64,000 nucleotides of DNA from Chrysemys picta bellii (lineage: Eukaryota; Chordata; Testudines; Emydidae): positions 114,238,421 to 114,302,420 of the forward strand of contig NC_088792.1 of assembly GCF_011386835.1 (NCBI RefSeq), read 5' to 3'. Below the pieces are notes generated by a model. It had not been told where the DNA came from. It saw only the letters and a list, made by a program, of their open reading frames with translations, and searched no databases. Within the stretch, counting starts at the first letter, position 1; each line of letters begins with the position of its first letter. Positions 34,590 to 43,959 of the stretch are shown here, piece by piece. The translations under genes were made by a program, and so were the position numbers.

Positions 34590-35725
34590 AACCTTAAAAA
34601 TGTTTTTTTAACACAATTTTTGCATGTCATCTATATTAAGTTTGATATATATTTGATATACATATTGCTCAAAAGAATTGAAAAAACAATGTCTACTTTA
34701 AACTCAGTGTGCTAACAGGAATTAGGCAATGCAGTAAAGCAGTTAGTGTTTCTTCTCTGCTAGCAAAAAGGGTATCTAGAGGAAGAATATTTGAGGAGAA
34801 TGTGTGCCTAGAAATGTAAATTGTAACCCTAAAAAACCCTCAATACCAACTGGTGAAGAGTTCACTGTTCTGCAACAGTAACTCGAGAGGCCTGAAACAC
34901 TCATTACAAACATTGCTTTCATAGTATTTATCCAAAAAGGGTAAAGTGAGGAATCTAATAAAAATGTTTGTCATACCGATTCTCAAACTTTGTGAGATGG
35001 ATGGATGGATATTTAAGGAGTTTTGTATATGTACAGAGCTGACAACAGGTTTTGGATAGACAAAAGACATTGAGTCACCGGTCTCTCTGTTGGCCATGTA
35101 AATTAAGCATTGTGGGCCAACACGGATGTCAAAAAGGGGGATAGGAAGTCAACAGGTGACAACACCAGAGAATAAACCCCAGGGGATCATTCTGACTCTG
35201 GAAACAAAACAATGAAATTTTGGGGTATGAGAAGAAGGCAAACACCACCTTTTTATCCTTTACTGAGGAAGCAAAAAGGACAGTGCTTTTTATATTAATG
35301 AAAAGGAGATCCCAGCCATGTTGGTTGGTTGAAGCTGGGAGACTGCTTTAGGTGAGAAACCACATCATACAAAGATTTCAGACTGTTAAAGTTAAGTTTA
35401 GACTCGAAGAAGCACGATATACTTTTTGTTTTATATGTAACCATTTCTGTTTCCATTACCTTTATTCAGTATCTCTTAAATGTTAGCCTTTGATAAGAAA
35501 TTTAGGATTATTTTTGCATGAGAAATATATCGCAGGACTGTGATGTTATAAAGGATCTGATCCTGAGTTGTACCAATCAAACTGAGTGTATACTGCTCAC
35601 TCCCTTAGGAACAGCAAACCTGGTAATTTATTTGAGAGTCCGGTGGTTAAGAGCTGGAGATTGCAGGGAGTGCTCCAAGGACTCAGGGGTTGGTGTGTGC
35701 CTATCACTAGCCTCCAGAGAGACCA
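34590..35725. other. PTPN3 intron; possible LTR-like remnant at 35100-35725
   Basis: No exon seen. The stretch before the CR1 at 35726 has the composition of a degenerate LTR (a TTCTGTTTCCATTACC-type 3' part), but without terminal repeats I cannot assign it. Confidence 0.3.
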
Positions 35726-36160
35726 GAACTACATGCAGTTTTCAAGGTATTGGCGTACCATGGGTTTATATAGTGGCATTATGACATTTTCTGTCTTATT
35801 ATCTATCCCTTTCCTAATGGTTCCTAACATTTTATTAGCTTTTTTGACTGCTGCTGCACATTGAGTGGATGTTTTCAGGGAACTATCCATGATGACCCCA
35901 AGCTCCCTTTGTTGAGTGGTAAAAGCTAATTTAGACCTCATCATTTTGTACATATACTTGGGATTATTTTTTCCAATGTGCATTACTTTGCATTTATCAA
36001 CACGGAATTTCATCTCCATTTTGTTGGCCAGTCACTCAGTTTAGTGAAATTCCTTTGCAACTCTTCACAGTGCGCTTTGGACTTAACTATCTTGAGTAAT
36101 TTAGTACTGACTGCACATTTTGCCATCTCACTGTTCACCCATTTTTCCAGTCTCCCCTCC
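35726..36160 (-). pseudogene. CR1 LINE reverse-transcriptase fragment, antisense
   Basis: Minus-strand frames read AHCEELQRNFTKLSDWPTKW, then MKFRVDKCKVMHIGKNNPKY and ELGVIMDSSLKTSTQCAAAV. This is the CR1 segment after the catalytic aspartates. There is a frameshift between the two halves near 36010. Confidence 0.9.
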
Positions 36161-36226
36161 CATCCCACCCCAGTTTTCCATTTTATGGTCTTATGCATTT
36201 AGCACCTTTGAACATCAGGCCATTTA

Positions 36227-36529
36227 AGACACATCTACACTGGAAAAAAAAAAAAAAACCAACAACAACCCTGAAGCAGCAAGTCTCAGAGCTTGCGTCA
36301 ACTGATTCCAGCTCACACCAAGAAGCTAAAGATAGCAGCGTAGACTTCCCCACTTGCACTGAACCCTGTGCTCTGGGACACTTCCTCCTTGCTGGGTCTC
36401 AGAGTCCAGATGTCTACGTTGCTATTTTTAGCCCTGTAGAGCGAGCCTCGTGAGCCCAAGTCAACTGACCTGGGCTCTGCGACTCACAGCTGCAAGTTAG
36501 TTTGTTTTTTCCCCACTGTAGATGTACCT
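36227..36529. mobile_element. MITE with TTA target repeat (Harbinger-like)
   Basis: Inverted ends AGACACATCTACACTGG and AGGTACATCTACAGTGG (right end read in reverse) bound 303 bp. Both sides carry TTA (36224-36226 and 36530-36532), the size of repeat PIF/Harbinger elements make. An A run of about 16 is near the left end. The family name is tentative. Confidence 0.72.
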
Positions 36530-36599
36530 TTAATTGGGTCGTGAACGTGGACCTGAGTGTAACTTTAAGCAACTCATCTTAAAAGAAAAACAGTTCCAG

Positions 36600-37790
36600 A
36601 ACAAGTTAGTAACCATTTTTTCCTCTTCATGTGATTGCACATGTCCATTCCTTTTCAGGACACTCAAAAACATCTGCTATAGCCACTTGAGCTAGAAAAG
36701 CTGCTGAAGTTGCTTGGGATTTTGTCAAGTGTGTGCCATCACTATGCTTGGTGGGGTTATATTGGCAATGTCATAGCAATGCACATGCAAGAGGAAATCC
36801 ATGACGAACAGTTGAGATGAGTATCAAAGCAATCTAGTCCTGTCCAAGTAAAAATGCCCTTCTGACATCTAAGGTATGGAGTCGCTCCTCATCTTTAGGA
36901 GGATGAGGCTTAGGGAAAAGAGCTGGTAAGTTTATTGCTGGTAAGTCAAAAATTTTGGATGCTGGCCTAATACACTTTGTCTTTCTGAAAGACTGTGTAG
37001 GAGGGATCATCTACCAAGACTCATAATTTCCCCATCTTCCTCACAGAGGTAACCGCTACCAAAAATGCCCCTTTCATGACTAGATGAAGAGCAGGTAGCC
37101 ATTGGATCAAAGGCTGGACTCATCAACCTTTATAACATGAGATTCAAAACCCAGGTAGGGAAAGGATATGTTTCTTGAGGATATAATCTGTCCAGACCTT
37201 TTAAGATCCTAATTAACATGGGATTGGAAAATACTGAGTCACTCGTGATTGCAGGGCAGAAGCAGAGATAGTTTCCAGATGAACTCTGATAGAACTACCA
37301 GATACATCTTGCTGTTTCAGGCGGAACAAATAGTCCAGAACATGTATAAAAGTGTAGACTGGCAAAATCTCTTTTCCCTAAGACCATGAGGAGAACTGCT
37401 TCCATTTTAGCAAGTAAGTGCACCTAGTCAAAGGCTTTCTCCTATTCAGGAGAAAATTTGTTTTGCACAGTCTCTAAACGGACCACCTCCTGAGGCATTA
37501 ACCATGCAGCATCCAGGCCAGGAGATAAAGAGCATCAAGGTTGGAATCAAGCAGGCGACCGTGGTCCTGTGAGATCAGGTCTGATTCTGGAGGAAGTGTC
37601 AAGGGAGGCCTGGTGGAGAGAGACAGCAAAGTAGAGAACCAGTGCTGATTAGGCAACACCAGTGCTGTGAGGATTATGTGAACATAATCCTGCTCAATCT
37701 TGAGCAATGCTCTGGGAAAGCATGGACTAGAAGGGCAAGCATGCAGCAGTTTGTCGTTCCAGAGTATGAGGAAGGCGTTCATGAGACATC
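36600..37790 (-). pseudogene. DIRS tyrosine recombinase remnant
   Basis: The minus strand reads NAFLILWNDKLLHACPSSP and a following Pro-rich linker, then RKPLTRCTYLLKWKQF, the N-terminal core-binding part of DIRS recombinases. Stop codons are frequent below 37500, and the catalytic Arg/His/Tyr region is too decayed to read. Confidence 0.72.
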
Positions 37791-38432
37791 CCTGACAGCG
37801 ATCTGCTCTTGGACAGAAGAGTCAGCACTTCCAGTTGTGGCAAGCAGGAAACAGGTCTAGGTGAGGCCCCTACATGACAGAAAAATTAGTCTTCTTATCT
37901 CAAGCCTGCGAGATCACTCATGTTCTCTGCTGAAAGACCTGCTCAAGTGGTCTGCCAAACTGTTCTGAATCTCTGGCAGGTGAGATGCATTGGGGTAAAT
38001 CATGCTGGTGATACAAAACTCCCAAACTGTATCACTTTTTCACAGAAATGAGCTGACATGGCCCCCTCTGTCTGTTCACATTGAACATTGCTGCTGTGTT
38101 GTCCATGAGGACATCCCTTGATCTGAGGGAGGAAAGCCCAATATGCTAGATGAATGGCCCTCAACTCTCTCACATTTATGTGGAGAACTAAATCTTGTTG
38201 TGAACAGACACCTTGAGTCCTCAGATTTCCTAGGTCAGTGGCTCTCAACCTTTCCACACTACTGTACCCCTTTCAAGATTTGTCTGATTTGTCTAGTGTA
38301 CCCCAACTTTCACCTTACTTAAAAATACCTGCTTACAAAATCAGACATAAAAATACAAGTGTCACAGCACACTATTACTGAAAAAAGAAGAACAGGAGTA
38401 CTTGTGGCACCTTAGAGACTAACAAATTTATT

Positions 38433-38476
38433 AGAGCATAAGCTTTCGTGGACTACAGCCCACTTCTTCGGATGCA
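38433..38476 (-). other. Hammerhead-like stem-loop in PLE tail
   Basis: On the minus strand: CCGAAGA, an extra A, hairpin GTGG/CCAC, GAAA, GCTTATGC. It is the same motif and has the same U-to-C change as at 17622-17649. Confidence 0.4.
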
Positions 38477-38666
38477 TATAGAATGGAACATATATTGAGG
38501 AGATATATATACACACATACAGAGAGCATAAACAGGTGGGAGTTGTCTTACCAACTCTGAGAGGCCAATTAATTAAGAGAAAAAAAACTTTTGAAGTAAT
38601 AATCAAGCTAGCCCAGTACAGACAGTTTGATAAGAAGTGTGAGAGTACTTACAAGGGGAGATAGAG

Positions 38667-38996
38667 TCAATGTTTGTAATGGCTCAGCCATTCCCAGTCC
38701 TTATTCAAACCGGAGTTGATTGTGTCTAGTTTGCATATCAATTCTAGCTCTGCAGTCTCTCTTTGGAGTCTGTTTTTGAAGTTTTTCTGTTGTAATATAG
38801 CCACCCGCAGGTCTGTCACTGAATGACCAGACAGGTTAAAGTGTTCTCCCACTGGTTTTTGAGTATTTTGATTCTTGATGTCAGATTTGTGTCCATTAAT
38901 TCTTTTGTGTAGAGACTGTCCGGTTTGGCCAATGTACATGGCAGAGGGGCATTGCTGGCACATGATGGCATATATCACATTGGTAGATGTGCAGGT
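38667..38996 (-). pseudogene. PLE GIY-YIG endonuclease domain
   Basis: The frame contains NVIYAIMCQQCPSAMYIGQT, GQSLHKRINGHKSDIK, VGEHFNLSGHS, a long Arg/Leu helix (NRLQRETAELELICKLDT) and GLNKDWEW. The motif reads IYA-n-YIG rather than GIY-YIG, as in many PLEs; Arg (KRIN) and the Glu of the RETAELE helix are present. A Cys-rich linker (C..P.CQLCPHI), broken by one stop, precedes it at about 39090. The domain is open for over 100 codons, making this the best-preserved mobile coding piece here, although the reverse transcriptase is missing. Confidence 0.9.
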
Positions 38997-40029
38997 GAAT
39001 GAGCCCCTGATGGTATGGCTGATGTGATTAGGTCCTATGATGATGTCACTTGAATAGATATGTGGACAGAGTTGGCATCAGGGTTTGTTACAAGGATAGG
39101 TTCCTGGGTTAGTGGTTTTGTTCAGTGATGTGTGGTTGCTGGTGAGTATTTGCTTTAGGTTGGGGGGTTGTCTGTAAGCGGATACAGACTAACACGGCTG
39201 TTACTCTGAAACCTGTCACTATTACTGAAAAATTGCTTACTTTCTCATTTTTACCATATAATTATAAAATAAATCAATTGGAATATAACTATTGTACCTA
39301 GATTTCCGTATATAGTATATAGAGTAGTATAACTAAATCATTGTTTGTCCTGACTTCTCTAGTGCTCTGTTGTAAAACTAGGCAAATGTCTAAACGAATT
39401 GATGTACCTGCTAGAAGGACTCTGTACCCACCCCCAGGGGTACATGCACCACTTGTTGAGAACTATTGCCCCAGGTGAGCCCCACCCCACAACCCAGAGA
39501 AGAAACATCCATAACCAGAATCAATGTGGGTATGAGAGTAGCAAAGAAACTCCAATACACATATTGGTTGGATCCATCCACCAATCCAAAGAGGCTAACA
39601 CTCCTGTAGGCACTCAAGCCAGCATGTCTAATGGGTGGCAGGTTGGGGAGCATACTGAGCTTACTCATCTCTGCGCTATCCTGAAATGCAGTCTGTCATG
39701 CCCAAATATATACGTGCAGGAAGCTATATGCCCCACAAGTCTGAAACAGTTCCTTACAGTCATGACTGGATGAGCTTTTAGGTCTGAAGAAATGGTTAAC
39801 ATTATCTGAAATCTGGTTTTCAGGACTGCTCCTTTGAAGTCTCATCTGGAGACTGACTTGTCCTCATTGATCAGCAAATCCAGAACGCTGAAGAGGGACC
39901 AGATCTTGGCCATACTCCATTTTACCTTTCTCTTGGGCCAACCCTTTACTGGCCAGTCATCCCGGTATGGAAGTACTTGTACCCCCGTTCCTTTAGAAAT
40001 ACAGTCACCACCACACATTTTGTAATTAC

Positions 40030-40605
40030 TCACAGGGCCGTGGATAGATCAAATGGTAGGAATGTAAACTGATCCTGGGTGTTGACTAGAAATCTTAGGA
40101 ATCTCCTGTGGCTTTGACAGATAGCCACATGAAAATATGCATCCCTCAAGTCAAAGGCAGCGTACCAGTCACTGGGATCAATGGAGGGAAAAATGGAGAC
40201 TAGAGTGACCATACAAAACCTTATTTTCTTTATACATTTATTCATCTCTTGCAGGTCTAATACGGATCTGAGACCTCCCTTTGCCTTTGGAATCAGGAAG
40301 TGGCGTGAATAAAACCCTTTCCCTTTGTGCAGAGGAGGAACCTCATCTGTAGCTCCAAAAAAGAGAAGAGACTGCACCTCTTGAACAAGGACAGCCTTGT
40401 GAGAGTGGGTTTTGAAGAGAGATGAGGAAGAGGGAGGAACTGAAATAAACTGAAGACTGTATCCAAGTTCCACAGGACTTAGAACCCATTGATCTGTGGT
40501 AATATGGGCCCAAGCACACAGGAAGTGGGATAACCTGCTGGAAAAAACAGGTGGGAGAAACTGGTGTAATGCAGACTGGTAAACTGCCCTCAATATGGCA
40601 ATCAA
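40030..40605 (-). pseudogene. DIRS reverse transcriptase, N-terminal half
   Basis: A 191-codon frame includes GKGFYSRHFLIPKAKGGLRS, VLDLQEMNKCIKKIRF and DWYAAFDLRDAYFHVAICQS, then HRRFLRFLV and FLPFDLSTA. DLRDAYFHV holds the first catalytic Asp region of the RT palm, and PFDLSTA replaces the usual PFGLSTAP. The YxDD part that should follow is not intact, so the enzyme is dead. Confidence 0.9.
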
Positions 40606-41398
40606 TCAGACTGCTTGGCATTTCTGGGCTGCCTGGAAAGAGTCCCAGAGGAAGAAAAATGCAGATTCTGCCTCCTGTGATTTGCCCCCTTCTTTCTGGA
40701 CTGGTCAGAATGTCTAGGCATGAACAGCTGATAAAGCTGGAATGACTGAGGGAGGAACTGTTTCTTTTTAGGATATGGGGTGTAAATTCCTGAAGACTTC
40801 AACTTAGCCCTCCAGTCCTTCAGACTGTGAAGTTTCTCATCAATGTGCTGCAAAATAAGAGTCGGATCCTCAAAGGGTAGACCATGTATCATCTGCTGCC
40901 CCTCCTGTGGAAGAACCAACAATTAGAGCTATGAGCATCTGTGCATCACTACTGCAGATGTCATGGCTCTGACTGCCATATCTGCCCCATCCAGTGAAGC
41001 CTGAAGAGATGTCCTGGCAGCCATATTGCCCTCTTCCAGTACTGCCAGAAACTCCTGTCTGGCATCCTCTGGCCATTTTTACATGCATTTAAGGACATCA
41101 TCCCAGAGGGAGAAATCATATCTAGTCATCAGGGCTTGCTGGTTCGCAATATAACATTGCAGGCCAGCAGTGCAATATTTTTTTCCATCTAAAAGGTCTA
41201 ATCTCTTTGCCTCCCTTTGGGGTGGAAGAAGGTTGTCCTAGACATTCCTTTGATTTAGTGCCAAAACCACTAAGGACCCTGGGAAGGGCAGTGTATAGAA
41301 ATGTTCAAATCCCCAGGAAGGAACATCGTATCTCCACTCAGTCCTCTTAGCTGTTGGAGGCAAAGATGATGGCATTTGCCACAATACCTTTGCAGGCT
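40602..41398 (-). pseudogene. DIRS gag-like protein remnant
   Basis: Broken minus-strand frames contain KVLWQMPSSLPPTAKR, YDVPSWGFEHFYT, then a middle part with an Ala/Ser-rich helix and KLHSLKDWRAKLKSSGIYTP. These match the typical DIRS gag order in turtles as I remember it (W..P..IPPT.KR; SLKD.R..L.SLG.YTP). Several frame breaks. Confidence 0.75.
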
Positions 41399-41399
41399 C

Positions 41400-42232
41400 C
41401 AATATGGCTCACTTATAGGGAGCATCAGAATGAAAGTCCTGTCAACCCCAATACGTCACCCACCTATGAGAGGACAGCAGCAGTGCTTTATCATGAAAAC
41501 AAGCGCCTAAGCTCTGCTAAGAGAAGTTCTTGTTCCACAATATGGCCAACTACGGCAGCAACTGAGACACGTGTAAATCACATTGAGAAGAGCTCACCAT
41601 TTATATTACACAAAATAAAGGTGCAATTAGACTTTGGTATGCTATCATGTGACCTATTTGGCATGCTAGGACAGGAGACCTCTCTCTCGAGAAAACTATG
41701 CATTATGGTGCCCATCTACAATCATTTTAAGACACATCTTTCATATTTTGCATGTTAGTAGATGGAGAACCAAGACTTAGATTTAGGGGTGTAAGACTAT
41801 GCTGAAGAAGTAAAGGGTCAGGATTCTCAAGGATGCATTAGAAATCAAAGTGATACTGAAGATTTCTGCCAGCCATGTCACAAAAATAGCCTCTTAGTTT
41901 CCAAGTACTTAACACACACTAATCTAGTTTACTTTCACCCTTCAAGCAAATATTTTGTACTCTAAAATCTTGTGCAGTATCAAAGACAAAATGTAATCAA
42001 ATGAGGGGGGGAAACTATTCTATAAATTCAATTTAATTTATTGACAAAACTGGAGACACTTACGTCAAATGCAAAGTTGAGAAATATAATACAAATTAAG
42101 TTGAAAACAAAATACAGTGCAGCCAATACTGAAGTGCTTCTGTTTTCACTGTTAATGAAAGACTCTTGTCTTAAAAACAGCATTCATAAATTCAATTATT
42201 TTTCCAAGCAAAAAGTGACAACGTAAACATAC
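41400..42232. other. PTPN3 intron, nothing recognised
   Basis: A plus-strand frame of 134 codons (41354-41758) begins inside DIRS antisense sequence and has no domain I recognise. It is not called as a gene. Confidence 0.4.
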
Positions 42233-42320
42233 TCTACCACTGTGTAATTCTACTCCATAGAATTCAAGGGTTCGTGCTATGTTTATATAACAGGACTCTG
42301 CTTCAGATTGCTTGAGACCA
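42233..42320 (-). CDS. PTPN3: PTPN3 exon, end of FERM F2 lobe (about residues 196-225)
   Basis: An 88-bp exon follows a polypyrimidine-rich acceptor ending TTTAG and precedes the donor GTATGT. It encodes [20 protein letters not shown] followed by YGVELHSGR and ends in phase 0. ARTL(D/E)FYGVELH is the hallmark helix that links F2 to the PTB-like F3 lobe in FERM phosphatases. The following intron is the longest in the window, about 16.7 kb, and holds most of the transposon-rich 26-42 kb block. Confidence 0.95.
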
Positions 42321-42572
42321 CTAAAGAAAAAAAAAAAAGAAGTTATTAATTTTAACTACCTTAAGTTAGAACAAGAAATTAAGCTCACTGACTTGACTAT
42401 TTTAACTTATTACAAATGTTTCTTTTCAAAGCAGAAGAATCCTGTAGTCTGGAGGCTGACAGGTTGATCATACCTGCAAATAGCACAGAAGCAGCTAAAA
42501 GATTCAGTATTTTAGCTCCTTCTAGACGCCTCCTATATAATCCAGGGAATTGCATCACAGCCCTATTTGAGC

Positions 42573-42735
42573 ATAAGAATGGCCATACTGGGTCAGACCA
42601 AAGGTCCAACTAGCCCAGTATCCTGTCTTCCAACAGTGGCCAATGCCAGGTGCCCCAGAGGGAATGAACAGATAATCATCAAGTGATTCATTCCCTGTCA
42701 CTCATTCCCAGCTTCTGGCAAACAGAAGCAAGTTT
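42573..42735 (-). mobile_element. CR1 LINE 3' tail, antisense
   Basis: AAGAATGGCCATACTGGGTC, then CCAAAGGTCCAACTAGCCCA, GTATCCTGTCTTCC and a GAATGAACAGATAATCATCA stretch form the reverse complement of the CR1 terminus also seen in sense at 22640-22825. Confidence 0.87.
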
Positions 42736-43439
42736 CAAAGTCTGAACCTTTAAATAACTAAAAACATAAGGCATAACTATTCACAGGGGTGGAAAAGATT
42801 CCATACCAATTGCTATTCTCACACAGAGTCATGCTTGTGCTCCAGTCTGGTGATTAACTGAAAGTAGCAAGCAGCCTACCCCAAAGAACAAGCAGAGGAA
42901 GAGCACAATGAAAGGAGCTAATTAAAGAAACCCAGCTACCAAAAAACAATATATGAAGAAGTTACGTCTACTTTAGTGTTTTATGAATGAACAAAGAAAT
43001 TAACAGAAAGCTACTCCGCAAATCTCCTCATAAAACCTTCTATTTGTTTTTGCCAGAGATGTGGTAACAGACCTTGATAAATGTGCTGCAAGATTTGGAA
43101 GAGGGTTTCCCCCAGTCTTCTTGTAAGCTTCTGCATTTGCTAACCTGAACTGCTGGGATATGTTTGAAGCTTTCACACCTTTGTTCTTCCCAGCATAGAA
43201 GAGGAACAAGACATGAAATTTCCTAATTGGAAATAATTTGATCTGCAGGTATCAGGTGTCACCATCTGACCTTTTGAAACTCAGTGCATTTAAGGCAAAA
43301 CAAATTAAGAGTTACGTCCTGGTAAAGATATGTCAGAATCCTCCAGTAGTTCTGACTACCACTTTGTTTTTTTAAAAGGCCTTTACAGACAATGCAACAT
43401 ACTAACTGATCATTCTAGCAGAAGTGATTGAAATCCAGA

Positions 43440-43717
43440 AAGACAAACTTAATAGAAAGGAAGTATAATGATGAAGGAAGCCCAGTCCAACTTAGTTACT
43501 GCCCTAAAGGATCTAGGGATGAGAGGAGAAAAAGACAACCATTTGCCAGATGAACTTCTGAAGGCAGTTAGTGAGGTACCTTGATTTGAGAGTCCTGAGG
43601 CTAATGAAGCTACCAAATGACCTGAAATCAGGAATTGTAAGAAACGGTCATGGCCTTACAGCTATAGTAAGAAAGCCAGGTTATGAAGACTTTCCAGATG
43701 CAGTAGTAACTCTAGAT
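43440..43717 (+). other. Unidentified coding-like stretch
   Basis: Two overlapping plus-strand frames (about 37 codons from 43470 with AQSNLVTALKDLGMRGE, then 43571-43717 with LRLMKLPNDLKSGIVRN and GYEDFPDAVVTLD) look like one protein with a frameshift. There are no splice sites on either side and I know no family for it. A retrocopy of a host mRNA or an unknown element gene are both possible. It ends at the MITE. Confidence 0.3.
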
Positions 43718-43951
43718 CAGGGGTTCTCAAACTTCATTGCACCACGACCCTCTTCTGACAATAAAAATTTCGACATGATCCCGGAGTGGGGGCAGAGCCT
43801 GAGCCCGCACAAGCCCCGCTGCCCCGGGCAGGGGGGAACCCTTGGACTTCCAGTTCTGCGCCACAGAAAGTCTAACACCAGCCCTGGAAACCCCATTAAA
43901 ACGGGGTCACAACTTACTTTGGGGTCCTGACCCACAGTTTGAGAACCGCTG
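43718..43951. mobile_element. hAT MITE (CAGGGGTTCTCAAACT type)
   Basis: The left end is CAGGGGTTCTCAAACTT and the right end, in reverse, CAGCGGTTCTCAAACTG, 234 bp. The exact 8-bp target duplication CTCTAGAT is at 43710-43717 and 43952-43959. Confidence 0.95.
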
Positions 43952-43959
43952 CTCTAGAT

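Larger units (their letters stand above)
38386..39216 (-). mobile_element. Penelope-like element, 831 bp, nested in hAT MITE
   Basis: An exact 16-bp target duplication, CACTATTACTGAAAAA, is at 38370-38385 and 39217-39232. On the minus strand it starts with a piece of the PLE tail (GGTTTCAGAGTAACAGCC), goes straight into the end of the ORF with the GIY-YIG domain, and ends with the tail (CGAAAGCTTATGCTC, TAATAAATTTGTTAG). Starting with tail sequence agrees with the partial tandem arrangement known for PLEs. Confidence 0.93.
38236..39468. mobile_element. hAT MITE inserted in DIRS and itself split by a PLE
   Basis: The left end is CAGTGGCTCTCAACC and the right end TTGAGAACTATTG. Flanks TCCTAGGT (38228-38235) and CCCCAGGT (39469-39476) match at 6 of 8. 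DIRS RNase H continues on both sides. Without the PLE the element is about 390 bp. Confidence 0.8.
38000..39690 (-). pseudogene. DIRS RNase H, split by a hAT element
   Basis: A 5' piece near 39480-39550 reads LVMDVSSLGCGVGLTWGN (compare TDAS..GWGAHL in DIRS RNase H). After the 1.23-kb insertion the frame resumes at 38257 with GNLRTQGVCSQQDLVLHINV and RELRAIHLAYWAFLPQIKG. A frameshift follows, then QFGSFVSPA. Confidence 0.78.
36590..41398 (-). mobile_element. DIRS-type retrotransposon, interrupted
   Basis: Reading from high to low coordinates, the order is gag-like (41398-40600), reverse transcriptase (40605-40030), RNase H (about 39700-39480 and 38257-38000, split by an insertion) and tyrosine recombinase (about 37790-36600). 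This is the DIRS order. All parts carry stops or frameshifts. The element lies in the 16.7-kb PTPN3 intron. Its terminal repeats were not identified, so the outer limits are approximate. Confidence 0.85.
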
